37,265 nucleotides of DNA from Acidilobaceae archaeon. Lineage in GTDB: Archaea; Thermoproteota; Thermoprotei_A; Sulfolobales; Acidilobaceae. This document shows positions 1-8,262 of this stretch, in pieces. Under the pieces are notes generated by a model. That model was not told where the DNA came from and did no database searches. It saw only the letters and a list, made by a program, of their open reading frames with translations. The position numbers were made by a program, and so were the translations under genes. Each line of letters begins with the position of its first letter. Position 1 is the stretch's first letter. Where the stretch lies: positions 1 to 37,265 of the forward strand of contig JAOAKH010000012.1 of the NCBI GenBank assembly GCA_026413755.1. Direction: 5' to 3'.

Positions 1-96
1 GTAACGCTGGACAAAGCCCTCTGGGCCCTCAGGAGAGCTGCCCACGAGCTGTACCCGGTAGAGCAGGAAGGGGGTTGCGAGATATTAGGCCTCTAA
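1..96 (+). CDS. C-terminal end of an unidentified protein (partial)
   Basis: The frame is open from the first base to a TAA at 94-96 and encodes the last 31 residues of a protein ending in CEILGL. The segment is helical and amphipathic (LDKALWALRRAAHELYP). It reads in the same direction as the UMP kinase gene 22 bases downstream, so the two may be co-transcribed. I do not recognise the family from this fragment. Confidence 0.6.
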   Translation, partial: VTLDKALWALRRAAHELYPVEQEGGCEILGL

Positions 97-118
97 GCAC
101 GCGGGGGGATGAGGAGGG

Positions 119-826
119 TTGAAAGCGCTGAGCAGTGATGCAGACCAGGCTGCCGACCCCGTGGTGGTGAAGCTGAGCGGCAGGCTCCTGAGCCCCCCTA
201 GGGCAGCATACCTCAGGGCGCTGAGGGACTCGCTCCTCAGGGCTTCAGCCCTCAGGCCCATAGCAGTGGTTGCCGGCGGCGGCCCCCTCTCTCGGGAGTA
301 CATCTCAGCCCTGAGGGAGCTCGGCGTGCCGGAGGCGCTGCTGGACGTCATGGGGATAAACGCAGCGAGGCTCAACGCGCTTTGCCTCTCCCTTGCCCTC
401 TACCCCAGGGCTCCTCCGAGGGCCCTCGCGACGCTTGAGGAAGCAGCTGAGGCCCTCGCGAGGGGCTTCATACCCGTTATGGGCGGCCTGCAGCCGGGCC
501 AAAGCACAAACGCGGTGGCTCTCTCCCTCGCGGAGGCGGTGGGGGCTAAGCTGGTTATCAACGCGCTTGCCGGAGTGGAGGGAGTTTACGACGGCCCGCC
601 GGGCTCAGAGGGGAGCAGGCTGCTGGAGAGGGTCAGCTACGAGGAAATGGAGGCGCTTGTGGCAAAGAACCCTCAGGTCGCAGGGGCTTACGAGCTCATG
701 GACCACGTGGCGCTGAGCATAGCGAGGAGGAGCTCTATAAGGGTTCTGTTCGTTAACGGCGAGGAGCCGGCGCTGATAGAGAGGGCCATAAGGGGGGAAA
801 GAGTTGTGGGCACGCTGCTTGGGTGA
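119..826 (+). CDS. pyrH: UMP kinase (archaeal PyrH-type, amino acid kinase fold)
   Basis: UMP kinase phosphorylates UMP to UDP with ATP in pyrimidine nucleotide synthesis. The 235-residue protein has the amino-acid-kinase layout: an N-terminal VVVKLSG strand-loop, the glycine-rich VVAGGGPLSREY segment (about 50-61), an FIPVMGGLQPGQSTNAVA nucleotide/substrate loop in the middle and VINALAGVEGVYD. Length fits archaeal UMP kinases, which are shorter than many aspartokinases of the same fold. The TTG start at 119 directly follows GAGGAGGG; a GTG at 161 would also give a complete first strand but lacks a ribosome site. The stop overlaps the start region of the next transporter gene. Confidence 0.88.
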   Translation: MKALSSDADQAADPVVVKLSGRLLSPPRAAYLRALRDSLLRASALRPIAVVAGGGPLSREYISALRELGVPEALLDVMGINAARLNALCLSLALYPRAPPRALATLEEAAEALARGFIPVMGGLQPGQSTNAVALSLAEAVGAKLVINALAGVEGVYDGPPGSEGSRLLERVSYEEMEALVAKNPQVAGAYELMDHVALSIARRSSIRVLFVNGEEPALIERAIRGERVVGTLLG

Positions 827-1994
827 GACTTTGGGCGGGCTGAGGGACGTGCTGCTCTCATATGCAAGCGTGGCGCTCATCAGAGCTGCCAACGCCCTCT
901 TCATGGTCTCCCTAGCCCTCTCCCTGGACCTCAGCCCAGCCCTCCACGGCCTCGTGCTAGCCTCATATGCAGTCGTGGAGGCGCTCACGGGCGTGATGGC
1001 GGGGGCAGCTTACGAGAGGCTGGGCCCCCGCGCCTCCCTCTCGCTGGCAGCCGCGTACCTCGTTGCAGGGTACCTCCTCATGAGCTCCAGCGGCTCCCCC
1101 CTCCTCCTCATGGTCCTGAACGGCCTTGCTGGCGCTGCCGCAGCTCTGGCCCTCGTTTCCACGCTCTCCCTGCTTGCGGAGGAGACTAGGGGGAGGGAGA
1201 AGGGGAGGCTGTACGGCGCAGGGGGGTTCGAGGCAGCTAACCTCGGGGGCTATGCCCTGGGCTTCTCCCTCGCTGCGGCGTTGGAGTACCTCGGCGCTCT
1301 AAGGGGCTTCTACTCCTCTGCCGCCCTAGCCCTCCTGGCCCTCCTGCTGGCGCTCCCCATAGCTAGAGGCGGCGAGGGAAGGGTGAGCTATGAGGTGAGC
1401 AGGGACTCGCTAAAGCTAGTCCCCATATGGTTCGCCATGGCTACTGTTATCGGCGTGGGCTTCATGGCGCCCAAGATCCTGAGGGAGCTCGACGTGGGCC
1501 TGCTGGATGGCACTTCAGCGGAGGGAATGGTAAGCCCCCTCCTCATAGCTGGCATGGCAGGGGCCTCCCTTGCTCTGCTCGCAGCCAGCTACGTGGCTGC
1601 GAGGATAGGTAAGCTGAAGGCCCTAGCGCTCGGCTCCCTTTCTGCCCCCTTGGCCCTGGCGCTCTTCGGCCTCTACCACGAGCTGTTCCTCGGCAACCTC
1701 CTCTACTTCCCCCTCCTGGCCCTCCTAGCGCTCCCCGTCATGCTGCTGCCCCCCTCGCTTCTGGCCTATCTGGCGGACTACACGGACAGGCTGAGGTCGA
1801 GGGGGTCTGGGATGGGGATCTACGTTACTGTGCTGGGGCTCGGCATAGGCTTCGGGGAGTACTTCGTGGGCGGCTACGCGTTCCAGGAGCTGGGCCTCGG
1901 GGGCTCCATGCTGCTCCTCTCCCTCTCCTTCCTCCTCCTCTCCCTCCCCAGCCTCTACCTCCTCTGGCAGGACGCTAGGCGAAGACCCTCCTAG
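804..1994 (+). CDS. Major facilitator superfamily transporter
   Basis: A 396-residue integral membrane protein with about twelve hydrophobic segments in two halves separated near residue 190-205 (after ALPIARGGEGR), the usual MFS arrangement. The loop YERLGPRAS after the second or third segment resembles the MFS motif A loop. The substrate cannot be deduced. The start is uncertain: TTG 804 has GGGGGG upstream and overlaps pyrH by 23 bases, while TTG 831 follows GGTGAG and removes nine residues. Its 3' end overlaps the convergent gene by 20 bases. Confidence 0.8.
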   Translation: MWARCLGETLGGLRDVLLSYASVALIRAANALFMVSLALSLDLSPALHGLVLASYAVVEALTGVMAGAAYERLGPRASLSLAAAYLVAGYLLMSSSGSPLLLMVLNGLAGAAAALALVSTLSLLAEETRGREKGRLYGAGGFEAANLGGYALGFSLAAALEYLGALRGFYSSAALALLALLLALPIARGGEGRVSYEVSRDSLKLVPIWFAMATVIGVGFMAPKILRELDVGLLDGTSAEGMVSPLLIAGMAGASLALLAASYVAARIGKLKALALGSLSAPLALALFGLYHELFLGNLLYFPLLALLALPVMLLPPSLLAYLADYTDRLRSRGSGMGIYVTVLGLGIGFGEYFVGGYAFQELGLGGSMLLLSLSFLLLSLPSLYLLWQDARRRPS

Positions 1995-2700
1995 CTATAG
2001 CCGCGAGGAGCGCTATGATAGCTGCTCCCCCAGCCGCAACGGCTAGCCCCCAGGGGACCCGCCAGATGTCGTCAGCCCTGGAGGTCACGTAGAGGTAGTC
2101 CACGTTGTTAGCCTCAAAGGAGTCCTCCGCGAGGAGCTCTACCCTGAGGGGCCTCAGGACCACAATCTCCTTGAAGACTAGGAACCTGGGGTTCTCCCCG
2201 ATCTTCACGTAGAACTCGTATAGCTGGTTGTCCCACAGCCTCACCTCCTCCTCCCACAGCACCTTGCCAGCGCTCTCGTCTACCACCCTCACTATAGCTC
2301 TCTCCCCCGGCACGTTGGTCCTCAGGAGGGCCATGAGCTTTACCCAGCTGCCCTCCCTCACGTCCAGGAACTTAGTGCCCCTCCTCACCACCGAGATCTT
2401 GCTCTCCGGCGCTATCTCCAGCTCCCACCTCCTCCCCCCTACCTCCACCGCGAGCGCCCTGGCCCAGGGCACGTTAACGACTAGCTCCGCGGGGCTGCCG
2501 GGCTTGACGGTGCCCCTCGATATGACGCCTGTCTCCTCTCCTTTCAGGAAATACACAGCGTATGGAGCTTCCTCGCCCTCGTGGTATATTGTGACCTTAA
2601 TGGAGTCGCCGGGCAATATGATGCCCTCGCGCGTGACAGCAAGGGGTTCGAACGAGACGTGCGTAGAGGAGGCTAGCAGCACCAGGAGCAGGGCCAGCAT
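1975..2700 (-). CDS. Exported protein anchored by a C-terminal membrane helix
   Basis: 241 residues. An N-terminal hydrophobic stretch (LALLLVLLASS) looks like a signal peptide. The body is rich in beta-strand patterns typical of stacked extracellular sandwich domains (residues about 20-205). A C-terminal membrane helix (about 214-236, GLAVAAGGAAIIALLAAIA) is followed by RR, giving a type I topology with a tiny cytoplasmic tail. The ATG is preceded by GGGAGGGG. It lies 27 bases after the acetyl-CoA synthetase stop and is probably in the same minus-strand transcript. No family recognised; a cell-surface role is inferred from topology only. Confidence 0.65.
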   Translation of the reverse strand: MLALLLVLLASSTHVSFEPLAVTREGIILPGDSIKVTIYHEGEEAPYAVYFLKGEETGVISRGTVKPGSPAELVVNVPWARALAVEVGGRRWELEIAPESKISVVRRGTKFLDVREGSWVKLMALLRTNVPGERAIVRVVDESAGKVLWEEEVRLWDNQLYEFYVKIGENPRFLVFKEIVVLRPLRVELLAEDSFEANNVDYLYVTSRADDIWRVPWGLAVAAGGAAIIALLAAIARRVFA

Positions 2701-2727
2701 TTCCCCTCCCAGGAGAGTTGTGTACCT

Positions 2728-4770
2728 TCACTTTAATATCTTGATCTTTGCATCCAAAACGAGCAGCTCCCCCCGCCGGAGGGCGAGGGGGTTAACGTCT
2801 ACCTCCACCACCTCCTCGTTCTCCTCCATGAGGCCCCCGAGGGCTGCCATGAGCTTTACCACCTCGGCTGCCTCAAGCCTGCTCCCCCTGTAGCCGGCGA
2901 GGAGCTTCGAGAGGGGGGTCTCTGAGATCATGTCCATCACGTCCTCCTCGCTCAGGGGCAGCAGCCTGAAGGAGACCTGCTCTAGCAGCTCCAGGAGGTA
3001 ACCTCCTAAGCCCAGAAAGGCGGTGGGGCCGAAGAGCTCGTCCCTTACGGCTCCTGCCGCTATCTCTACCTCTGCGGGGAGCATCTCCTCCACCAGCACG
3101 CCCTCAACCCTCAGGCCCCTCTCCCTCGCGGCCCTCGCTACCTCCTCGAAGGCCGCCGCGGCCTCCTCCCCTCTCACCCAGAGCCTCACGCCTCCCAGCT
3201 CAGATCTGTGGATAGCGTCTGGGGAGAGCAGCTTCACTGCCACCGGGACGCCGAGCTCCCGGGCTATCCTCTCTGCCTCCTGCGGGGAAGTAGCTACTCC
3301 TCCCCTCGGCGTCCTGAGCCCGTAGGCCCTCAGGACCTCCTTTGCCTCGTGCTCCAACAAGAACCCCCTGCCCTCCTCCCTTGCCTTAGCTATGAGCTCC
3401 CTTGCCCTCCTGCCGCCGCTGGCCCTCAGGCCTCGGAAGGCCCTCTGCCTCCGCGAGAGGGCCTTTATCATTGCCAGCGCCTCCCCGGGCGAGGAAGCCA
3501 CGGCTACCCCCATGGCCCTGAGGGCTGAGGCTAGCTGCTGCGCATACCTTCCGCCCGCCATGAGGACCACGAAGGGAGCTCCCTCCTCCTTTAGCCTGGC
3601 CGCCATCTCTACGAAGTTCTCCGAGTCCATAGCAATGGTCTGGGGCTGGTTTATGAGGAGCAGCGACATGCCCCTCCTAAGCGCCGCCCTTGCGACCTTC
3701 TCGTACTGCTCAGCCACAGCCCCGCCCGAGAGGTCCACGGGGTTGTTAAGGGCCATGAAGGGCGGGAGCGCCCTCCTGAGCTCCTCCCTCAGCTCCCCCT
3801 TCAGCTCCGCAAGCCTCACGCCGCCCTCCTCCAGCGCGTCTGCCGTCAGCACCCCCATGCCCCCCGTGTTCGTTATAGCTACCGTCTCCGCGAAGCCTCC
3901 TCTTACTCTGCTCAAGGCCTCTAGGGCAGCCACGAGCTCCTCCACGCTGCCCACTAGCACGGCTCCAGCTTGCTTCAGCGCCCCCTCCACGAGCCTCCGC
4001 TGCTTCGCTAGCGCTGCTACATGAGTGGCGGCAGCCCTCGCGCCGCTCTCCGTGACGCCCCCCTTCAGCGCCACGAGGGGCTTCCTAGCGCTGGCCTTCC
4101 TGAGAGCTTCAGCTAGCTCCCTCCCCTCTGCGGCGCTCTCGAAGTAGAGCCCTATGACCTCCGTTAAGGGATCTTCTGCCAGCGCCTCCAGCAGCTCCCA
4201 CGTCTTCACGTCGGCGGCGTTGCCCACGCTGACGAACCTCCTGAGCCCTATGGACCTCTCGCTCATGAGATCTAGGATCAGAGAGCCCAGGGCCCCGGAC
4301 TGGGAGATCACCGAGACCCCTCCCCTGCCCGGGAAGCCCTGCCTCTCCCGCGACATGAAAGTGGCGTTGAGGGGCGTGTAGTTATCTATCACCCCCACGC
4401 AGTTGGGGCCTAGGACTCTCATTGAGTGCCTCCTGGCTATCCTCCTCACCTCCTCCTCCAGCTCCCGCCGGCCTGCCTCGCTGAAGCCCCCGCTGTAAAC
4501 TATGGCAGCCCTAGCTCCTCCCTCAGCGCTCTGCTCCAGCACCTCCGGCACGGCGCTTGAGGGCGTTATTATGAGGGAGAGCTCGGCGCTCACCTCCTTC
4601 ATGCTCCCGTAGAAGGGCCTACCGAGCAGCGAGCCGCGGCGCGGGTTAACTAGGTAGACTTCGCCCGGGAAGCTGCTCAAAACGTTCTCTGCCAGCCCCC
4701 TCCCCAGAGAGCCCGGCCTCTCGCTGGCCCCGGCTATAGCGATGCTCCTGGGGGAGAAGAAGGTTATCAT
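2728..4770 (-). CDS. Acyl/acetyl-CoA synthetase (ADP-forming), fused alpha-beta subunits
   Basis: Converts acyl-CoA, ADP and phosphate to free acid, CoA and ATP, the energy-yielding last step of sugar and amino-acid fermentation in archaea. In 680 residues it has an N-terminal CoA-binding Rossmann domain (about 1-130, with NPRRGSLLGRPFYGS and GPNCVG), a succinyl-CoA-ligase-like part with ISQSGALGSL (about 155-164), and the likely phosphohistidine at His250 in ATHVAALA. The C-terminal ATP-grasp domain (about 460-680) contains VKLLSPDAIHRSELGGV and VDVNPL. Alpha and beta parts, separate in some archaea, are fused here. The ATG overlaps the lsm stop in ATGA, indicating translational coupling. 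Which acyl-CoA is preferred cannot be read from sequence. Confidence 0.9.
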   Translation of the reverse strand: MITFFSPRSIAIAGASERPGSLGRGLAENVLSSFPGEVYLVNPRRGSLLGRPFYGSMKEVSAELSLIITPSSAVPEVLEQSAEGGARAAIVYSGGFSEAGRRELEEEVRRIARRHSMRVLGPNCVGVIDNYTPLNATFMSRERQGFPGRGGVSVISQSGALGSLILDLMSERSIGLRRFVSVGNAADVKTWELLEALAEDPLTEVIGLYFESAAEGRELAEALRKASARKPLVALKGGVTESGARAAATHVAALAKQRRLVEGALKQAGAVLVGSVEELVAALEALSRVRGGFAETVAITNTGGMGVLTADALEEGGVRLAELKGELREELRRALPPFMALNNPVDLSGGAVAEQYEKVARAALRRGMSLLLINQPQTIAMDSENFVEMAARLKEEGAPFVVLMAGGRYAQQLASALRAMGVAVASSPGEALAMIKALSRRQRAFRGLRASGGRRARELIAKAREEGRGFLLEHEAKEVLRAYGLRTPRGGVATSPQEAERIARELGVPVAVKLLSPDAIHRSELGGVRLWVRGEEAAAAFEEVARAARERGLRVEGVLVEEMLPAEVEIAAGAVRDELFGPTAFLGLGGYLLELLEQVSFRLLPLSEEDVMDMISETPLSKLLAGYRGSRLEAAEVVKLMAALGGLMEENEEVVEVDVNPLALRRGELLVLDAKIKILK

Positions 4771-5030
4771 CCTGAGAGGGCCTGTTCTGCGGCTATCTCA
4801 GGGTTGAAGCTGATGTACTGCAGCGTGCTGCCCCTTATAAGCATCCTGCCTATCCTCGTCACCACCTGCTTCCCCCCCTTCACCTCTACTGCCTCGTCGA
4901 GGATCAAGTTCATGGTCGAGTCCGTCACTCGCAGTATGCCCACATACTCGCTGCCGTCCTTTAGCTTCACGTAGATCTGGGTGTTTATGGCCTCCCTCAG
5001 GTACCTCATGGGGTTGCTGAACTCGCTCAT
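4767..5030 (-). CDS. lsm: Lsm/Sm-like archaeal RNA-binding protein (SmAP)
   Basis: An 87-residue Sm-fold protein expected to form a heptameric ring that binds U-rich RNA. The Sm1 motif is visible as VKLKDGSEYVGILRVTDSTMNLIL, and Sm2 as IGRMLIRGSTLQYI, including the RG that contacts nucleobases. The ATG at 5028-5030 has a TATA-like AGCTTAAATAA about 35 bases upstream on the same strand (5062-5073), so the transcript leader is short. It is followed by and overlaps the acetyl-CoA synthetase gene by four bases. Confidence 0.93.
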   Translation of the reverse strand: MSEFSNPMRYLREAINTQIYVKLKDGSEYVGILRVTDSTMNLILDEAVEVKGGKQVVTRIGRMLIRGSTLQYISFNPEIAAEQALSG

Positions 5031-5061
5031 TTCGATAGCCCTGGGAATTGGGATGCTGCCG

Positions 5062-5073
5062 TTATTTAAGCTT
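5062..5073 (-). promoter_or_regulatory. TATA box for lsm
   Basis: Reading on the minus strand the element is AAGCTTAAATAA, about 35 bases before the lsm ATG. With the usual archaeal spacing of about 25 bases, transcription would begin near 5041. Confidence 0.5.
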
Positions 5074-5117
5074 TACGGGACGCAGCTGAAAACATATCTT
5101 TCCTCATGCCCTCAGCT

Positions 5118-5258
5118 TCCCATGATATATCATGGCTCACCGCGAGATGCAGCCCCTTCGCTGCAGCTCCTGAGCCGGGAAAGCTCTAGGAGCGCAGGTG
5201 CTTCCTGGACTCTCAGCGGCAAGGGCAGAAAAAGAGGTTCTACACGCAGCATCTGCCC
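5118..5258. other. Structured intergenic segment: palindrome and hairpins
   Basis: Between lsm and the UPF0147 gene there is no convincing ORF but strong dyad symmetry. A perfect 16-bp palindrome CCATGATATATCATGG spans 5120-5135. A long stem-loop spans 5134-5176, with outer arms GGCTCA/TGAGCC and inner arms TGCAGC/GCTGCA around a CCCTTC loop; an A.G mismatch and GAG/CTC pairs lie between them. GGGCAGA/TCTGCCC at 5223-5229 and 5252-5258 form a third inverted repeat directly after the UPF0147 stop, enclosing the minus-strand run CTCTTTTTCTG, a plausible terminator. The segment could be an RNA gene, a 3' UTR structure or a regulatory site; I cannot tell which. Confidence 0.4.
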
Positions 5259-5259
5259 C

Positions 5260-5529
5260 CTAGTCCTTAACTGTTTCGAGGACAGATATGATCTGCCACA
5301 TTCTCGTCCTCGTGTGCAGGGGCATGTTTGGATCCTGGCTTACCTCGTCGAGTATGCTCACGGCGTTAGCTGCCCTGACGCCAGGCGAGAGCTTTGTGTC
5401 CCTTAGCTGGGCTAGCGCGTTAACTGCTGCCCTCCTGATGTTCCTCGGCACGCCAGTGTCGTTGACTATTGTGGTCAGCAGCGCCACCGCGTATTTTATC
5501 TTAGCCTCATTGCTGGACTCGCTCGCCAC
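5260..5529 (-). CDS. UPF0147 family protein
   Basis: An 89-residue all-helical protein matching the archaeal UPF0147 family: conserved [16 protein letters not shown] in the first half, then [23 protein letters not shown]. Function is unknown in the family. It is divergent from the GH57 gene; the 57-base spacer between them holds an A+T-rich CTAAATTTTTAAT that can supply TATA elements in both directions. Confidence 0.9.
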   Translation of the reverse strand: MASESSNEAKIKYAVALLTTIVNDTGVPRNIRRAAVNALAQLRDTKLSPGVRAANAVSILDEVSQDPNMPLHTRTRMWQIISVLETVKD

Positions 5530-5560
5530 GAGGCTTCACCCCCTAACTTACTATAGCTCT

Positions 5561-5574
5561 CCTAAATTTTTAAT
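5561..5574 (+). promoter_or_regulatory. TATA box for the GH57 gene
   Basis: CCTAAATTTTTAAT lies centred about 20-25 bases before the GTG start at 5587, so the mRNA is probably leaderless; no Shine-Dalgarno sequence is visible. The element is close to symmetrical and may also serve the divergent UPF0147 gene. Confidence 0.5.
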
Positions 5575-5586
5575 CGGGATTAAGAA

Positions 5587-7008
5587 GTGGAACTAGTGCT
5601 GTTCTTCGAGGTCCACCAGCCGCTGAGGCTTAAGCCTACGATAGCTTACCCCCTCGGCTCTCAGCCCTCCTCGCTGCGGGAGCTCTTCGAGTGGGAGCTC
5701 AACAAGGAGGTCTTCAGGAGGGTGGCAGAGAGGGCGTACGTGAAGGCCTCGCGGGTGCTGCTGGAGGCGCTGCAGGAGCACAGGGACTTCAGGCTCACCT
5801 TCAGCATCTCGGGGCTGGCAATAGAGGCAATGGAGAGGTGGAGCCCAGAGGCGCTGGAGCTCTTCAGGAAAATGGTAGAGACTGAGCGCGTGGAGCTGGC
5901 TGCCCAAACGTACTACCACTCCCTTGCCTGGCTGGTAGACAGGGAGGAGTTCGCGGAGCAGGTGAGGGAGCATGCGGCTAAGCTAGAAGAGGTCTTCGGC
6001 TACTCGCCCACAGCTGCAGAGAACACAGAGTTCATATACGACAACGACCTCGCCTGCGCTCTCTACAACCTGGGCTTCAGGGCTACCGTGACCGAGGGGG
6101 CCCCCTGGCTGAGGGGCTTTGTGGGAGAGAACAGGGTTTACAGGGCCTGGGGGTGCGAGATGAGGGTGCTGCTGAGGAACTACATGCTAAGCGACGACGT
6201 GGGCTTCCGCTTTAGCCTCCGCTCATGGGATCAGTACCCGCTGACTGCAGACAAGTACGCCGCCTGGATAGCGTTCTCGCCGGGGGAGGTGGTGCTGGTG
6301 GCGCTCGATTACGAGACCTTCGGCGAGCACCAGAGGGAGGAGAGCGGCATATACGAGTTCCTGCGGTGGCTCCCCAAGGAGGCCGCCAGGAGGGGGATCA
6401 GGTTCTCCACCCTCACCGAGGCCGCCCTCAGCCACGAGCCCGCGGGGGTCATAGACGTGCCCCCCTGGGCTCCGGTGAGCTGGGCAGACGAGAGGGACCT
6501 CTCTGCCTGGGTCGGCAACGAGGCGCAGAGGCTACACTTGCAGGCCCTGAGGGATCTCTACTACTACGCAAAGACGGCGGGCGGCGGGGCGCTGAGGCTT
6601 TGGAGGCTCATGTCCGTAAGCGATCACTTCTACTACCAAGCAACGAAGGGGGGCCCTGCGGGGGAGGTGCACAGCTACTTCAACCCCTACAGGAGCCCTT
6701 ACGTGGCGCAGCTGGTATACCAGAGGGCTCTCGTGCTGCTAGCGGAGGAGCTGAGGAGGGCAGCGAGGGAGGACATATGCTCCTTCCTGAAGGCCTTCAG
6801 GGCCCCCGAGCGCTTCTGCTTCTACCCCTCCGACCCGAGGCTAGGGAGGGCCTGCAGCCTCGCCGAGCTGGCGGAGGGCCTGGAGAGAGGGGGGGCGTGG
6901 GAAGAGCATTTGAGAAAGGGGCACGTGGAGGCCTGGCTGAGGGACGTAATGCTAACTACTTTAGAGGAGGCGGCGCGCTGCGGCTATAAGCTCCGCAAGA
7001 GTTTGTGA
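5587..7008 (+). CDS. Glycoside hydrolase family 57, alpha-amylase-like
   Basis: A retaining alpha-glucan hydrolase or transferase of 473 residues. It opens with the family signature LFFEVHQP (residues 5-12). The likely nucleophile is Glu148 in AAENTEFIYDND, and the likely acid/base is Asp241 in VALDYETFGEHQ; both contexts match the archaeal MJ1611-like GH57 subgroup rather than the branching-enzyme subgroup. No signal peptide is seen, so it acts inside the cell, most likely on glycogen or maltodextrins. A sugar-nucleotide pyrophosphorylase follows after six bases, supporting a joint role in glycogen metabolism. The GTG start is leaderless. Confidence 0.88.
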   Translation: MELVLFFEVHQPLRLKPTIAYPLGSQPSSLRELFEWELNKEVFRRVAERAYVKASRVLLEALQEHRDFRLTFSISGLAIEAMERWSPEALELFRKMVETERVELAAQTYYHSLAWLVDREEFAEQVREHAAKLEEVFGYSPTAAENTEFIYDNDLACALYNLGFRATVTEGAPWLRGFVGENRVYRAWGCEMRVLLRNYMLSDDVGFRFSLRSWDQYPLTADKYAAWIAFSPGEVVLVALDYETFGEHQREESGIYEFLRWLPKEAARRGIRFSTLTEAALSHEPAGVIDVPPWAPVSWADERDLSAWVGNEAQRLHLQALRDLYYYAKTAGGGALRLWRLMSVSDHFYYQATKGGPAGEVHSYFNPYRSPYVAQLVYQRALVLLAEELRRAAREDICSFLKAFRAPERFCFYPSDPRLGRACSLAELAEGLERGGAWEEHLRKGHVEAWLRDVMLTTLEEAARCGYKLRKSL

Positions 7009-7014
7009 AGTGGG

Positions 7015-8262
7015 GTGAATATCATTCCAGTATCTAAAGCCCTGATACCTATTGGAGGCCTAGGGACGAGGCTCTACCCCATAACGGTGGAGACCTCTAA
7101 AGCTATGGTGAGGTTCCTCAACACCTTCCTCATAAACTTCATACTGCAGGGGCTCGCCACAGAGGGGATAGAGGAGGTATACCTCGGCGTGAGCGGGTAC
7201 TTAAACTACAGAGCCCTCCACGACCACCTGGGAAACGGGCTGAAGGTCAAGACTCCGAGAGGGGGTTACAGGCTGATCAGGATAAGGTATCAGCCAAACG
7301 AGGACAGCGTGGGGAACGCCCACTCTGCTAGGATACTCCTAAAGTACTATAGGCTAAGAGAGCCAATACTGGTGCTGCAAGGGGACACGGTTGCTAAGAT
7401 AAACGTGAGGAGCATGTACAAGAGGCACAAGGAGGCCGGGGCCTTCATGACAATAGCCCTGAAGGAGGTCCAGGATGAGAAGGAGTTGAAGCACTTCGGC
7501 GTAGCTAGGCTCGACGAGTCCTGGCTCATAAAGGGCTTCGTGGAGAAGCCGAAGAGCCCAGCCGAGGCACCCTCGCGCTGGGTGAACACCGGCATATACC
7601 TACTCTCGGAGGAGATGATAGACTTCCTGCTCTCAGAGGACTTCGAGGCCATGATCAGGGAGGGGAAGGGAGACTTCGGCGCGGACGTGATCCCGCGCAT
7701 AGTGAAGGAGGGGAAGGTCGTGGCGGGCCATAGGCTGGAGGGCTACTGGTTCGACATAGGGACGCCGGAGAGGTATCTGGAGGCCACCTTTTACCTGCTG
7801 AGGGTGCTAGAGGAGGCAGCGCTGGACGTAACTACCTCCTACAAGGGGGTAAAGATGCAGGGCACAAGCCCCGCCTCCAGGTTCCTCCAGGTGGAGCTCA
7901 TAGAGAAGGCAGCCACCAAGGTCATTCTGTTCGAAGGGGACGTGCTGCTCGGGAGGCACATAAGGATAGGGGACGGCGCGAGGGTAGAGAGGGCAGTAGT
8001 GGACAACTACACTGTCCTGGAGGAGGGCGTGACCGTGAGGGGGAGCGTGGTGATGGACCGCTGTCACGTTGGCTCGGGCGCCCTCGTGGAGGACAGCATT
8101 GTGGGCAGGCACTCGCGCGTGGGGGCAAAGGCTAAGGTGGTGAGGAGCTACATAGGGGACAACGTGACGATAGAGGAGGGGGCGCAGCTCTACGAATGCA
8201 AAGTCTGGCCTCACCGCGTAGTGAAGGCCAACGAGGTCTGCAAGGGGGAGAGCATTATCTGA
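7015..8262 (+). CDS. Sugar-nucleotide pyrophosphorylase with left-handed beta-helix tail
   Basis: Transfers a nucleotidyl group to a hexose-1-phosphate. The N-terminal nucleotidyltransferase domain (about 1-255) has the loop ALIPIGGLGTRLYPIT, the substrate segment VLQGDTVAKI and the metal/product region GYWFDIGTPERYLEA. The C-terminal 130 residues contain imperfect hexapeptide repeats (IRIGDGARVERAVVDN, GSVVMDRCHVGSGA) forming a left-handed beta-helix. In 415 residues it resembles archaeal glucose- or mannose-1-phosphate nucleotidyltransferases; the nucleotide and sugar cannot be fixed from sequence, but the GH57 neighbour favours glucose-1-phosphate and glycogen synthesis. The GTG start is six bases after the GH57 stop. 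It overlaps the convergent rqcH gene by 8 bases. Confidence 0.85.
   Translation: MNIIPVSKALIPIGGLGTRLYPITVETSKAMVRFLNTFLINFILQGLATEGIEEVYLGVSGYLNYRALHDHLGNGLKVKTPRGGYRLIRIRYQPNEDSVGNAHSARILLKYYRLREPILVLQGDTVAKINVRSMYKRHKEAGAFMTIALKEVQDEKELKHFGVARLDESWLIKGFVEKPKSPAEAPSRWVNTGIYLLSEEMIDFLLSEDFEAMIREGKGDFGADVIPRIVKEGKVVAGHRLEGYWFDIGTPERYLEATFYLLRVLEEAALDVTTSYKGVKMQGTSPASRFLQVELIEKAATKVILFEGDVLLGRHIRIGDGARVERAVVDNYTVLEEGVTVRGSVVMDRCHVGSGALVEDSIVGRHSRVGAKAKVVRSYIGDNVTIEEGAQLYECKVWPHRVVKANEVCKGESII

Noticed and set aside
3392-4024. 210-codon ORF opposite the acetyl-CoA synthetase gene
   Set aside because: Serine- and proline-rich low-complexity translation antisense to a well-conserved enzyme; no promoter or ribosome site of its own.
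6225-6989. 254-codon glycine/arginine-rich ORF overlapping the GH57 gene
   Set aside because: Alternative frame of a high-G+C gene with no family resemblance; the GH57 frame has catalytic motifs throughout.
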